From positions 372,001 to 436,000 of the forward strand of contig NZ_CP034145.1 of assembly GCF_003856835.1 (NCBI RefSeq): a DNA stretch of 64,000 bases, written 5' to 3'. The notes beneath the pieces are model-generated. The model was not told the DNA's origin, ran no database searches, and saw nothing but the letters and a program-made list of their open reading frames with translations. A program made the position numbers and the translations under genes. This document shows positions 7,857-17,275 of the stretch, piece by piece. Numbering within the stretch: the first letter of the stretch is position 1; every line of letters starts with the position of its first letter. This DNA is from Haloplanus aerogenes (GTDB taxonomy: Archaea; Halobacteriota; Halobacteria; Halobacteriales; Haloferacaceae).

Positions 7857-8564
7857 TCAGATACCGATGTGCTTCTGGATGAGTCCTTCGTCCTGCAGTC
7901 GGCGGATATCGCCCTCTTCGACGATCCGGCCGTTCTCGATGATGTACCCCCGATCGGCGACTGAAGACACGAGTTCGATGTTCTGTTCGACGATGACCAC
8001 GGGCACGTCTTCCTTTCGGTGAATCTCCGGCAGAATCTCGCCGATCTGCTTGACGATCGACGGCTGGATTCCTTCGGACGGTTCGTCGAGGAGGATGAGT
8101 TCGGGGTTCGTCACCAGTCCACGTCCGATGGCCAGCATCTGCTGTTGCCCGCCGCTGAGCGTCCCGCCTTTCTGTTCGAGCCGTTCCTCGAGGATCGGGA
8201 AATACTCGTACACTCGCTCGCGGTCGAGCGGTGTTCGGCCGGTAGCGGCGTAGGTTCCCATTTGGAGGTTCTCGTCGACGGTGAGATCCGGGAAGATCTC
8301 TCGCCCTTGTGGGATCAGGGTGATCCCGCGCCGTGCACGCTCGTGTGGGGGGCTGTCGGTCACATCCTCACCGTCGAAAGTGATTGTCCCCGAGTCGGAT
8401 TCGAGGACGCCCGCGATCGCGCGAAGGAGCGTCGTCTTCCCCATCCCGTTGCGTCCGAGCACCGCGAGGATCTCGTCGTCGCTGCAGTTCAGCGAGAGAT
8501 CGTTGATGATCCGTGTCTCCCCGTACGATACGTTTAGCGCGTCGATTGTAAGCATCATCGTCAT
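7857..8564 (-). CDS. urtE: Urea/amide-type ABC transporter ATP-binding protein UrtE
   Basis: This 235-aa ABC ATPase is one of the two motor subunits of a branched-chain-amino-acid/urea class importer. Visible motifs are Walker A GRNGMGKTTL, signature LSGGQQQML, Walker B LILLDEPSEG and the H-loop-region VIVEQNIEL. The text EGIQPSIVKQIGEI after Walker B is characteristic of UrtE and LivF proteins. It is the last gene of a five-gene minus-strand operon and overlaps urtD by 4 bp (ATGA). Confidence 0.88.
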   Translation of the reverse strand: MTMMLTIDALNVSYGETRIINDLSLNCSDDEILAVLGRNGMGKTTLLRAIAGVLESDSGTITFDGEDVTDSPPHERARRGITLIPQGREIFPDLTVDENLQMGTYAATGRTPLDRERVYEYFPILEERLEQKGGTLSGGQQQMLAIGRGLVTNPELILLDEPSEGIQPSIVKQIGEILPEIHRKEDVPVVIVEQNIELVSSVADRGYIIENGRIVEEGDIRRLQDEGLIQKHIGI

Positions 8565-9274
8565 CCACTCCCCAAGTACACGTTCTGCACTTCCTCGTTC
8601 GATTCGATATCTTCGACGCTACCCTGCGCGAGCACTGACCCCTGATGGAGAACAGTGACCGTCGAGGAGAGTTGGCGGACGAACTCGATGTCGTGTTCGA
8701 TGGCAATGATGGAGACCCCTTCGGCGTCGTTGATCGAGGTGATCAGATCCGCGGTCTTCATCGTCTCTTCGGTCGTCATTCCGGCTGTCGGCTCGTCGAG
8801 GAGGATGAGCTGTGGATCGTTCGCCAGTACCATCCCGATCTCGAGCCACTGTTTCGTGCCGTGATCGAGCTTTCCGGCCGTTTCGTCGACGCGTTCGGTC
8901 AGTCCGATCAGATCGAGTAGCTCCGTCAGTCGCTCGTCGGCGTTCGGTGGCTTGTCCTCGCCGAACGCAATTCGGATGTTGCGCCGAACGCTCATTTCGT
9001 TGTACACCGAGGGTGTCTGGTACTTCCGGACCATTCCTCGGCGGGCGATTTCGTTGATGCTCTGGCCCGTGATGTCGTCGCCGTCGAAGTAGACGGTGCC
9101 GGAGTCGGGCTTGATAGCGCCGGTGATGAGATTGAAAAACGTCGTCTTACCGGCACCGTTCGGACCGATGACACATTCTATGTCGCCCTTTTCCATCTCG
9201 TAGTTGAGATTATCCGTCGCGACGACGCCGTCGAACTCCTTGACGAGGTTGTCGGTCTGTAGGATCGTGCTCAC
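8561..9274 (-). CDS. urtD: Urea/amide-type ABC transporter ATP-binding protein UrtD
   Basis: This is the second ATPase subunit, 237 aa. Walker A is GPNGAGKTTFFNL. The signature region reads LDHGTKQWLEIGMVLANDPQ, where the usual LSGG is replaced by DHGTKQ, and Walker B is LILLDEPTAGMTTEE. This HGxKQWLEIGM form is typical of UrtD, so the transporter is assigned to the urea/short-chain amide branch and not to LivG for leucine. The start overlaps the urtC stop by 4 bp, showing coupling. Confidence 0.88.
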   Translation of the reverse strand: MSTILQTDNLVKEFDGVVATDNLNYEMEKGDIECVIGPNGAGKTTFFNLITGAIKPDSGTVYFDGDDITGQSINEIARRGMVRKYQTPSVYNEMSVRRNIRIAFGEDKPPNADERLTELLDLIGLTERVDETAGKLDHGTKQWLEIGMVLANDPQLILLDEPTAGMTTEETMKTADLITSINDAEGVSIIAIEHDIEFVRQLSSTVTVLHQGSVLAQGSVEDIESNEEVQNVYLGSG

Positions 9275-10278
9275 AGTTTCTCACCCCAGTCGTAGCGCTC
9301 AGCGAGATAGCCGACTACCCCTTTCTTGAACGTCACCACGACCGCGATGAAGATCAGGCCGAGGATGAGGATGTAGCGATCCGCGAGGGCAGAACTCAGC
9401 CCGGTCGATGCGGCGTTGACGAGGAGCCCACCGGTTATGGCGCCGAGCAGGAGGTTCCGGCCACCGACCGCGACCCAGATAACAACCTCCGTCGAGAGGA
9501 CGAATCCGGTCAGCGGCGGCGAGACGAACTGTGACAGTGTTGCGTACAGCGCGCCCGCGATGCCGGCAAGCGCCCCAGAGACGGTGAACACTTGCGTCTT
9601 GTAGCGAGCGGTGTTGTAGCCGAGGCTCTTCGTCCGTTCCTCGTTTTCCTTGATGGCGAGGAGCGTCTCCCCGAAGTCGGAGCGGACGATCCGTCGGCAG
9701 AGGGCGTATCCACCGACGAGCGCCGCGAAAGCCACGTAGTAGAACACCCGGTCGTTGGCGAGTTGATAGCTGAACACCCCCGGAATCGACACCGCCATCC
9801 GGGGGAGGTAGATTCCGTTGAATCCGCCGAAGATGCTCGATACGCTGACCGCCAGCTGTTCGAGAATCACGGACAGTGCGAGGGTGATGATGACGAAGTA
9901 GACGTCTTTCACGTCGGAGTAGAACAGGAACCACCCGAGTATGGCGGCGATGGCGCCAGTAACTAGCGGAGCCAACACCAACGCGACGTACGCCGGATTG
10001 AGACCCGGGACGAACGTATACTTGAACGACCACGCCATGACGTACGCCCCGAGTCCGAAGAATGCGGCCTGCCCGAAGCTGAGGATACCGACGTACCCCC
10101 AGAGGAGGCCGAGGCTCAATGCCATGAGCGAGAACAAGTAGTACTGGGCCGCGAGGAAGGCCAGATATGGCTGGAGTACGACCGGCAGGAAGAGCCCGAC
10201 GACAGTCGCGCCCAACAACACTTTCTCCGACATCGACGCTTGGTACAATGCCCCTTTCGTTCGATCGATATACGACAT
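9271..10278 (-). CDS. urtC: Urea/amide-type ABC transporter permease UrtC
   Basis: This 335-aa polytopic permease of the LivM/UrtC class has roughly nine hydrophobic helices. The family motifs are LSFGQAAFFGLGAYVMA near residues 67-85 and the cytoplasmic coupling loop ENEERTKSLGYNTARYKTQV. It pairs with UrtB to form the channel. Its start codon overlaps the urtB stop by one base (TAATG), and its stop overlaps urtD. Confidence 0.88.
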   Translation of the reverse strand: MSYIDRTKGALYQASMSEKVLLGATVVGLFLPVVLQPYLAFLAAQYYLFSLMALSLGLLWGYVGILSFGQAAFFGLGAYVMAWSFKYTFVPGLNPAYVALVLAPLVTGAIAAILGWFLFYSDVKDVYFVIITLALSVILEQLAVSVSSIFGGFNGIYLPRMAVSIPGVFSYQLANDRVFYYVAFAALVGGYALCRRIVRSDFGETLLAIKENEERTKSLGYNTARYKTQVFTVSGALAGIAGALYATLSQFVSPPLTGFVLSTEVVIWVAVGGRNLLLGAITGGLLVNAASTGLSSALADRYILILGLIFIAVVVTFKKGVVGYLAERYDWGEKL

Positions 10279-11138
10279 TATTGTCCTCCGAACAGTCCCT
10301 CGGGTTTGATCCGAATGACGATGATTGCGAACGCGAACACGACCGTCTGTGCGAACGTCTGGGAACTCACGAACGAGAGTGCCGCTGCGGACCCGCCGAT
10401 GAGACCGGAGCCGCCGAGCGTCCCGGCGAGTAACTGCCCCGTTCCACCGACGATGACCACGAAGAAGGACTGGACGAGATAACCCAACCCAGTCCTCGGG
10501 TCGGCGCCCACGATCGGCGAGACGGCTGCCCCGGCGAGCCCCGCCAGCCCGGCTCCGATCATGAACGTCACCATGTAGACGAACCGAACGTCAGTACCGA
10601 GCATCCCGGCCATCTCGTCGTTCTGGATCACCGCTCGGGATTTGATGCCGAAATCGGTGTATTTGAACGTCACGTACGTGACCACGAGGAGCACGATGGC
10701 CAGTCCGACCAGGAGGATGCGATACTGTGGTAGATTCGCACCGAACACCTCGACCGGTGTGGAGTAGGGGTTCGGAACTGACTGTGCACTCGTCCCGAAG
10801 ATGACTTTGATCAGTTCTTGGATCACCAGCGCGAATCCCCACGTCGCCAGCAACGTGTCGACCGGGCGCTCGTAGAGGCGATTGATGACTGTCCGCTCCA
10901 TGATCAGCCCGACGAGCGCGACGACGATCGGTGCAATGACGAACGCGGTCCAGAGGCTGAAGCCTGCATTCGTCACCGTGTACGCGACGTACGCCCCGAC
11001 AGTTATCAGCGCACCGTGGGCGAGGTTGATCACGCCCATCATCCCGAAGATGATGGCGAGTCCGAGCGCTGCGACGATCAGAATTGACGTGGCGAACAGG
11101 GTCTGACTGATGATACTGGCGAAATCGAGCGCGAGCAT
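10278..11138 (-). CDS. urtB: Urea/amide-type ABC transporter permease UrtB
   Basis: This 286-aa polytopic permease of the LivH/UrtB class has about eight helices. The hallmark INLAHGALITVGAYVAYTV occurs near the N-terminus, and the coupling-loop region reads SRAVIQNDEMAGMLGTDVRF. It lies 12 bp downstream of the substrate-binding protein gene and directly upstream of urtC. The protein lacks the long periplasmic extension seen in some bacterial UrtB proteins. Confidence 0.88.
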   Translation of the reverse strand: MLALDFASIISQTLFATSILIVAALGLAIIFGMMGVINLAHGALITVGAYVAYTVTNAGFSLWTAFVIAPIVVALVGLIMERTVINRLYERPVDTLLATWGFALVIQELIKVIFGTSAQSVPNPYSTPVEVFGANLPQYRILLVGLAIVLLVVTYVTFKYTDFGIKSRAVIQNDEMAGMLGTDVRFVYMVTFMIGAGLAGLAGAAVSPIVGADPRTGLGYLVQSFFVVIVGGTGQLLAGTLGGSGLIGGSAAALSFVSSQTFAQTVVFAFAIIVIRIKPEGLFGGQ

Positions 11139-11150
11139 CGATCGGCCGAG

Positions 11151-12434
11151 TTAGTTACCCTTTCCGAGCGGGAATTCGCAGTTCGCCGTCTCCGGTGTCA
11201 CCGACTCCTGCTTGTCGATGATCTCGAACATCCCCTCGAAGTCGTTGGTGTCCGACCAACTCTCGGGCACGCGCGTCAGATACGACGGTAGGACCATCTG
11301 ATGGTCTTTCTCGCGCATCTTCAACTCGCCCTGTGGCCCGGTGTGCGAGAGTCCTTCGAGGCCGCCGATGATGTCGTCGGTGTTGACCGACCCAACCTCG
11401 TTCGCGGCCTTGGCGAACATGTGGCCAGCGTTGTACATCGCGGCGCCAACCGTGTCCATGCCCGCGTTCTCGCCGTACTCCGACTGGACCTTGCTGACGA
11501 ACTGCTTGTTCAGTTCCGTGTCGATGGTGTGGAAGTAGTCGAAGCTCACGTACGTCCCGTGGGCGGCCTGTGGTCCCTTCCCCTGGGTGGCGAACTCCTC
11601 GTCGTCGACCGTCCAGTACGTGAATTCCTCGTTGAGGCCGCGGCTGTAGAACTGCTTGGCGAACGCGATGGTGTCCGTTCCGGTGAGGGTTCCGAACACG
11701 ATGTCGGCGTCCGAGTTAGAGATGCGCGAGAGCACCGATCCGAAGTCGGAGGTGCCGAGCGGGATGTACTCCTCGCCGACGACGTTGCCGCCGAGTTCTT
11801 GGAGGTTGGCTTTCACCCGCTTGTTCGTGAAGCGCGGCCAGACGTAGTCCGACCCGACCATGTAGAAGTTGCTCCCGTGTTCGGAGGTCATGTGGTCCAT
11901 CCACGGTGCCGCCTGCTGGGAGGGGACGATGCCGAACATGAAGAGCAGGTCGTTACACGTCCCCGGGAAGTTCTCTTGATCCTGACCCTCGTAGAAGGTG
12001 GGGTAGAGCAGCACCTTGTCCTCTTGGGTCACGACCGGTGCCGCGGCGTTTCGCGAGGCACTACTGAACGTACCGGCGACCACATCGACGTTGTCCTGTC
12101 GGATCACTTTCTGTGCCTTCTCTGTCACCGTCTTGGGGTCGGTCTGGGTGTCCTCGACGATGACCTCCACGTCGCGCCCGTTGATCCCCCCGTTCGCGTT
12201 GACTTCATCCATCGCGAGTTCGAAGCCACGGCGGTGAGCCTTCCCGTACACCGTCCACGCGCCGCTCAGCGGTGAGAGTACACCGACCCGTACCGGTCCG
12301 GAACTTCCGCCACCACCGCTCCCGCCGAGACACCCGCCCAGTGCAGTCAGTCCAGTTGTCGCCGCTCCGCTCTGTATGAGTCGCCTCCGACTCAATCGCG
12401 TTGTCCGATTCTGCCCATCGTCATTACGTGACAT
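11151..12434 (-). CDS. urtA: Tat-exported lipoprotein, urea/amide ABC transporter substrate-binding protein UrtA
   Basis: This 427-aa binding protein has a twin-arginine signal (LSRRRLIQSGAATTGL) running into a lipobox (LGGCLGG), so it is a membrane-anchored lipoprotein facing outside. The mature part matches UrtA/FmdD-type binding proteins: VGVLSPLSGAWTVYGKA, then VGSDYVWPRFTNKRVKANLQ and LGGNVVGEEYIPLG. The longer upstream open frame is shadow; ATG 12434 is supported by a TATA-like element about 26 nt upstream. It is the first gene of urtABCDE. The ligand could be urea, a short amide or a ureido compound; no urease is in the window, but two amidohydrolases are divergent from it. Confidence 0.88.
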   Translation of the reverse strand: MSRNDDGQNRTTRLSRRRLIQSGAATTGLTALGGCLGGSGGGGSSGPVRVGVLSPLSGAWTVYGKAHRRGFELAMDEVNANGGINGRDVEVIVEDTQTDPKTVTEKAQKVIRQDNVDVVAGTFSSASRNAAAPVVTQEDKVLLYPTFYEGQDQENFPGTCNDLLFMFGIVPSQQAAPWMDHMTSEHGSNFYMVGSDYVWPRFTNKRVKANLQELGGNVVGEEYIPLGTSDFGSVLSRISNSDADIVFGTLTGTDTIAFAKQFYSRGLNEEFTYWTVDDEEFATQGKGPQAAHGTYVSFDYFHTIDTELNKQFVSKVQSEYGENAGMDTVGAAMYNAGHMFAKAANEVGSVNTDDIIGGLEGLSHTGPQGELKMREKDHQMVLPSYLTRVPESWSDTNDFEGMFEIIDKQESVTPETANCEFPLGKGN

Positions 12435-12557
12435 ACCCTGACGATGTATTACCCACATATACATTTTGCCCACTAGCTGAGACGACATCTGCCCCGTAGA
12501 ACCACCCCACCGAAACCCACAGATATCCTTTTGCACGCCGCCCGAGCAGTACGACCT
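12435..12557. promoter_or_regulatory. Divergent promoter region between urtA and the carbamoylase gene
   Basis: The 123-bp spacer is AT-rich on its left side. For the minus strand a TATA-like TGTATATG lies at about 12457-12464, 26 nt before the urtA ATG, with an A-rich GCAAAA (BRE-like) just upstream. For the plus strand AGATATCC at 12521-12528 lies about 33 nt before GTG 12558. A shared regulator is likely, but no clear operator palindrome is seen. Confidence 0.55.
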
Positions 12558-13817
12558 GTGACCTCCCAATCTTTCCAGATACGCGCGGACCGACTCCGGA
12601 CCGACATCGAGACGACGGGAGCGTTCGGTGCCGTCGACGCTTCGGAGGGGCGGGGGCGGACTGTCCTGACCGGATCGACGGCGAACCGGAACGCCCGTGA
12701 TCGGCTGGTCAAACGCTTCGAAGAGGCGGGTCTCGAGGTTCGTGTCGATGCCGTCGGCAACATCGCCGGCCGCTGGGTGCCGCCAAGCGCCGACCCGACG
12801 GCGGCACCCGTAGCAGTCGGAAGCCACCTCGACTCCGTTCCTCGCGGCGGCATCTTCGACGGCCCACTCGGCGTCTACGCCGGCCTCGAAGCCGTCCGAG
12901 CCATGCAGGACGCCGCCCGCACTCCCGAGCGACCGATCGAGGTCGTCTCGTTCACCGAGGAGGAGGGTGTCCGGTTCGCCGACGGGCTCCTCGGTTCGTC
13001 CGTCGCCAGCGGGCATCGGTCCGTCGAGGACGCGCTGACCCTCACCGACGACGACGGAGTCACCCTCTCCGACGCGCTGGCCGACATCGGCTACCGCGGC
13101 GACGGCCATCTCGACGCAAGCGAGTGGGACGCGTGGCTCGAACTCCACGTCGAGCAGTCGACACGTCTGGAGGATGCCGGCGTGCCAGTCGGCGTCGTCA
13201 CCACTATCGCGGGAGTGACACACGGTGAAGTAACTGTCACGGGCAGCGCGAATCACGCCGGGTCGACGCCGATGGCCGAGCGAACCGACGCGCTGACTGC
13301 CGCGAGCGAATTCGTCCTCAGCTTGGAAGCGGCGGTAACCGCCGACGAACGCCCCGAGACGCTGGTCGGGACCGTCGGTCAACTCGACGTCGAGCCCGGC
13401 GCCGTGAACGTTATTCCGGGTGCCGTCACCGCCAGCCTCGACGTGCGCGACACCGACGCCGCGGTCATTGAGGACGTGATCGACGGTGTTCGCGCGGAAC
13501 TCGACCGCCTCGAAGCCGACCGTGGCGTCATCACCGACCTCCACCGGGACTTCACCGCTGCACCGACCGACATGAGTGAGCGACTCCGAGACACGGTCCA
13601 CGCCGCCGCTGACCGTCTCGGTATCGACACGCTCGATTTACACTCCGGCGCCTTCCACGACACGATGTACGTCGCCGATGTTACTGACGCCGCTCTCCTC
13701 TTTGCCCCTTCTCGGGATGGCATTTCGCACAGTCCTCGCGAGTGGACCGACTGGGACGACTGCGCGACGGCGACTGCAGTCTTGGCCGAGACGCTCGCAA
13801 CGCTGAGCGGTGCCTGA
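12558..13817 (+). CDS. Zn-dependent M20-family hydantoinase/carbamoylase amidase
   Basis: The enzyme (419 aa from GTG 12558) belongs to the M20 peptidase-like amidases: N-carbamoyl-amino-acid hydrolase, ureidopropionase or allantoate amidohydrolase. Metal ligands are recognisable in VGSHLDSVPRGGIFDG (His, Asp), FTEEEGVRF (Glu pair), LELHVEQ (His) and the C-terminal SGAFHDTMY. The dimerisation-domain motif SANHAGSTPM is present. It hydrolyses the carbamoyl group of a ureido compound, giving amine, CO2 and ammonia. The GTG start is preferred over ATG 12531 because it lies right after the promoter spacing. Divergence from urtA suggests hydrolysis of imported ureido compounds. Confidence 0.85.
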   Translation: MTSQSFQIRADRLRTDIETTGAFGAVDASEGRGRTVLTGSTANRNARDRLVKRFEEAGLEVRVDAVGNIAGRWVPPSADPTAAPVAVGSHLDSVPRGGIFDGPLGVYAGLEAVRAMQDAARTPERPIEVVSFTEEEGVRFADGLLGSSVASGHRSVEDALTLTDDDGVTLSDALADIGYRGDGHLDASEWDAWLELHVEQSTRLEDAGVPVGVVTTIAGVTHGEVTVTGSANHAGSTPMAERTDALTAASEFVLSLEAAVTADERPETLVGTVGQLDVEPGAVNVIPGAVTASLDVRDTDAAVIEDVIDGVRAELDRLEADRGVITDLHRDFTAAPTDMSERLRDTVHAAADRLGIDTLDLHSGAFHDTMYVADVTDAALLFAPSRDGISHSPREWTDWDDCATATAVLAETLATLSGA

Positions 13818-13865
13818 GTTGCTCCGAGGTCAACGCTTTTGCGTTCCGCGTCCGTACGATTTGGT

Positions 13866-14807
13866 ATGTCACACCCTAACGCAGTAGAACGGGACGAACC
13901 GACGGTCGACGAACGGGAACCGGGCCGCGAGTCGCTCGTCACTATCGCCTGTGCACAGTTCGAGCCCCGGGTTGGGGATCTGGAGGGCAATCGGGAGAAG
14001 TCCTGCGAGTTCATCGAGGACGCCGCGGAGCGTGGTGCGGACTTCATCGTTCTGCCCGAACTCGCTAACTCGGGCTACGTCTTCAACTCCCGCGAGGAGG
14101 CGCGCTCGCTCGCCGAACCCATTCCGGAGGGGAAGACGGCCCAGCGGTGGATCGACCTCGCCGAAGAGTACGATGCGTACATCGTTGGTGGCTACTCCGA
14201 GCAGGACGGCGACCTGCTGTACAACTCCTCTATCCTCGTCGGTCCGGACGGATACATCGGCACCCACCGGAAGGTTCACCTCTGGAACGAGGAGAAACTC
14301 TGGTTCGAACCCGGTGACGAGGTCACGGTGTTCGAAACGAAGATCGGTCGCATCGGGATGCAGATCTGTTACGATCAGTGGTTCCCCGAACTGACGCGCA
14401 TCCAAGCGGGGAAAGGCGCCGATATCATCGCCGAACCCACCAACTGGGTGCCGATCAACGAGTACGAACAGTCCGGACAGATGGACGAGGACGAACTCGC
14501 CCGGGCGAACTACCTCGCCGTGTCGAACGCCCACGTCAATACGGTGTGGTTCGCCTGTGCCGACCGCGTCGGCACCGAACGCGGCCAACCGTTCCTCGGC
14601 CGCAGTCTGGTCGTCGATCCCGCGGGCAACCCCATCGCCGGACCGGCAAGCCAAGAAGACGAGGAACTGCTCGTCGTCGAGGACTGCAACCTCATGGACG
14701 CCCGAAAAATGAAGACGTGGAACGACCACAACGTCATCCCGCGGGACCGTCGGACCGACCTCTACGACGAACTCTGTGGCTACGAGGACGACCCACACGC
14801 CTTCTGA
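13866..14807 (+). CDS. Nitrilase-superfamily carbon-nitrogen hydrolase
   Basis: This 313-aa cytoplasmic hydrolase has the Glu-Lys-Cys triad: Glu in VLPELANSGYVF, Lys in THRKVHLWNEEK and Cys in GMQICYDQWFPE. The sequence around the triad resembles the beta-ureidopropionase, N-carbamoylputrescine and N-carbamoyl-D-amino-acid amidase branch and not true nitrilases. The in-frame extension to 13839 is not used because ATG 13866 (MSHPNAVERDEP) has normal acidic haloarchaeal composition. It follows the M20 carbamoylase by 48 bp, so the pair may act on successive or alternative ureido/amide substrates supplied by the Urt transporter. Confidence 0.86.
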   Translation: MSHPNAVERDEPTVDEREPGRESLVTIACAQFEPRVGDLEGNREKSCEFIEDAAERGADFIVLPELANSGYVFNSREEARSLAEPIPEGKTAQRWIDLAEEYDAYIVGGYSEQDGDLLYNSSILVGPDGYIGTHRKVHLWNEEKLWFEPGDEVTVFETKIGRIGMQICYDQWFPELTRIQAGKGADIIAEPTNWVPINEYEQSGQMDEDELARANYLAVSNAHVNTVWFACADRVGTERGQPFLGRSLVVDPAGNPIAGPASQEDEELLVVEDCNLMDARKMKTWNDHNVIPRDRRTDLYDELCGYEDDPHAF

Positions 14808-14815
14808 CCGTCCGA

Positions 14816-17275
14816 CTACGCGTCGCCTCCGCCGTCGGCGACCGGGGCTGTTGGTCCATCCGTCGTCTCGTGCAGTGTCCCCGACGCCGTCGACCGATCC
14901 GTGTCGCACTCGTCAGTCGTCCCCAGCCCCCGCGCCGAGTTCCCGACCACCAGCAGGCTACTCGCGGCCATCGCCACCGCGGCGACGAGGGGGTTGAGCG
15001 CGCCCAGCGCGGCCGCCGGCACCGCGAGGGCGTTGTAGAGGAACGCCCACCCGAGATTCTCGCGGATGCGTCGCTTCGTCGCCGCGGTGAGACGGAACAC
15101 CTCGGGGACGGTGGTCAGATCGTCGGTCGTCACGACGGCGTCGGCGGCGTCGGCCGCGAGGCGGGTTCCGCTCTCCAGCGAGATGCCGAGGTCGGCCGCC
15201 GCCAGCGCCGGCGCGTCGTTGCTGCCATCGCCCACCATCACCGTCGTTCCCTCCTCGCGCAGGCGGCCGATCACCTCCGCTTTCGCCTCGGGGGGGACGC
15301 CGGCGAACACGTCGTCCACGTCGGGGTGGTCGCGGAAGCGGGCGGCCGCCGCCTCGCCGTCGCCGGTGATGATCACGACTCGCTCCACGTCCGCGGCGAC
15401 GGCCGAGACGACCCGCCGCCACTCCGGTCGGGGCTGGTCGCCGGCGACGAGGACGCCCCGAACCGTGCCTCCCCGGCCCACGTAGGCGGCGACGCGCCCG
15501 GCGTCGACGGCGCGGTCGTAGCGCTCGCGGTAGGTGGCCGGTATCTCGCAGTCCTCGAACAGGTCGGCGCGACCGACGGTCACGCGGTCGCCCTCGACTG
15601 TTCCGCTGACGCCCCGTCCGGGGTGGCGCTCGAAGTCGTCGACGGCGAGGTCCGGTACGTCGACGGCCTCGATCACCGCCCGCCCCATCGGGTGATCCGC
15701 GAACGTCTCGACGGCGGCGGCCCGGGCGATGGCGTCGCTTTCGCCGGCAGTGTCGTACAGCGTCATCTCCCCCGTCGTGAGCGTCCCCGTCTTGTCGAAG
15801 GCGACGATGTCGGCCTCCGTTGCGCGCTCGAACACGTCGCCGTCAGTGATGACGATGCCCGCGGCGAGTGCCTCGCGGACGCCCGCGGCGACGGCGAGCG
15901 GCGTCGCCAGCCCCAGCGCGCAGGGACAGGAGACGACGAGGACGGCGAGACCGGTCAGAAAGGCGGCCGTCGGCGACGAACCGAGGGCGAGGTGGACGAC
16001 GAACGCCCCGAGGGCGAGGAGGACGACGACGGGGACGAAGACGGCGGCGAGGCGGTCGGCGAGGCGCTGGACGCCGGAGCGCGAACTCCGGACACGCCAG
16101 AGGTGGGTGACGAGGCGGTCGAGCGTGCTCGTCGCCCCTTCGTCGGCCGCGACGACGATGCCGCCCTCGGTGACGAGGCCGCCGCCGATCACCTCGTCGC
16201 CGGCGGTGTGTCGAACGGGGACCGACTCGCCGGTCACGAGCGATTCGTCGACGGCGGCCGTCCCCTCGATCACCGTGCCGTCCACGGGCACGCGCTCGCC
16301 AGTGCCGACGACGAGGTCGTCACCAGCCTCGATATCCTCGACTGCAACCGTCTCCTCCCCCGTCGCCGTCCGTCGGCGCGCCTCCTCGACCCGGCTCTCG
16401 GTGAGTTCGGTCAACTGCCCCGCGGCGCGCGATTTCAGGCGCGTCTCGTAGTAGCCGCCGAGGGTGACGACGACGACGACGACCGTCGTGATGTCGAAAT
16501 ACACCTCCGTCCCGCCGAGGAGAAGCGTCGCCGTCGAGTAGACGTAGGCGGTGCCGGCCGCGAGCGCGACGAGCAGATCCATGTTGGGTCGGCCGGCTTT
16601 GAGGCTGACGTACGCCCCCCGGAGGATGGGGTAGCCGGTGTAGCCGAGGACGATGCTCGTCATCACCCAGACGTTCCAGAGGAGATACTGGCCGGCCGAT
16701 CCGGTCACGTCGAGGAGGGACACGTCGAGGCCGAGGTAGGTGGGGTAGAGAAAGAGGACGTACCACGCCATCGTCATCATGCCGAAGAAGCCGCCGATGA
16801 TCAGACGGCCGATGGTCTCGGTGGTGTCGTCCTCGCCCTCCTCGTCGATCGCGCGGGCGCGGTAGCCCGCACCGTCGAGGAGGTCGGGCAGGTCACCCTC
16901 GTCCAGTCGGTCCGGGTCGTAGACGAGACGGACGAGATTCGAGGGGTAGGACGCCTCCGCCGTGGCGACGCCGTCGTGGTCGGTCGCGCGCGCCTCCAGA
17001 AACGCCTCGCAGGTCGCACAGTGCATGCCATCGACGGCGACGAAGGCGGCGTCGGTGTCGGCGTCCGGTTCCGGGCTCCCCTCGTCGCCGCCGAGCGCCT
17101 CGCGCACGCCCTCGGGACCGTCCACGTCCGCGGCCGACGCGCCCTCGATGTCGTCGAGGGTTCGCGCCACTTCCAGACAGCCGCGACAGCAGAAGGTGCC
17201 CGTGACACCGTCCGCTGTCACTGGCGGCTCGGGCGTCGGCAGGTCACAGAGTGTGCAGGTGTCGGTGTCGGTCAT
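14816..17275 (-). CDS. Copper-transporting P1B-type ATPase, FixI/CcoI-like
   Basis: This 819-aa P-type ATPase moves Cu(I) across the membrane. The N-terminus has a cysteine-rich metal-binding domain (CTLCDLP and FCCRGCLEV) of the kind seen in FixI/CcoI ATPases, then an HMA domain with GMHCATC. The transmembrane CPC motif (VVSCPCALGLATPL), TGES, the phosphorylation site DKTGTLTTGE, HP in ADHPMGRA and GDGSNDAPAL are all present, so the pump should be active. It is coupled by ATGA to the SafE-like gene and sits divergent from the ba3 oxidase operon, pointing to copper supply for oxidase assembly and less to detoxification. Confidence 0.9.
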   Translation of the reverse strand: MTDTDTCTLCDLPTPEPPVTADGVTGTFCCRGCLEVARTLDDIEGASAADVDGPEGVREALGGDEGSPEPDADTDAAFVAVDGMHCATCEAFLEARATDHDGVATAEASYPSNLVRLVYDPDRLDEGDLPDLLDGAGYRARAIDEEGEDDTTETIGRLIIGGFFGMMTMAWYVLFLYPTYLGLDVSLLDVTGSAGQYLLWNVWVMTSIVLGYTGYPILRGAYVSLKAGRPNMDLLVALAAGTAYVYSTATLLLGGTEVYFDITTVVVVVVTLGGYYETRLKSRAAGQLTELTESRVEEARRRTATGEETVAVEDIEAGDDLVVGTGERVPVDGTVIEGTAAVDESLVTGESVPVRHTAGDEVIGGGLVTEGGIVVAADEGATSTLDRLVTHLWRVRSSRSGVQRLADRLAAVFVPVVVLLALGAFVVHLALGSSPTAAFLTGLAVLVVSCPCALGLATPLAVAAGVREALAAGIVITDGDVFERATEADIVAFDKTGTLTTGEMTLYDTAGESDAIARAAAVETFADHPMGRAVIEAVDVPDLAVDDFERHPGRGVSGTVEGDRVTVGRADLFEDCEIPATYRERYDRAVDAGRVAAYVGRGGTVRGVLVAGDQPRPEWRRVVSAVAADVERVVIITGDGEAAAARFRDHPDVDDVFAGVPPEAKAEVIGRLREEGTTVMVGDGSNDAPALAAADLGISLESGTRLAADAADAVVTTDDLTTVPEVFRLTAATKRRIRENLGWAFLYNALAVPAAALGALNPLVAAVAMAASSLLVVGNSARGLGTTDECDTDRSTASGTLHETTDGPTAPVADGGGDA

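Noticed and set aside
11151-13601. 816-codon frame giving a very long UrtA
   Set aside because: The first 390 codons lie antisense to the carbamoylase gene; the Tat signal and promoter fix the start at 12434.
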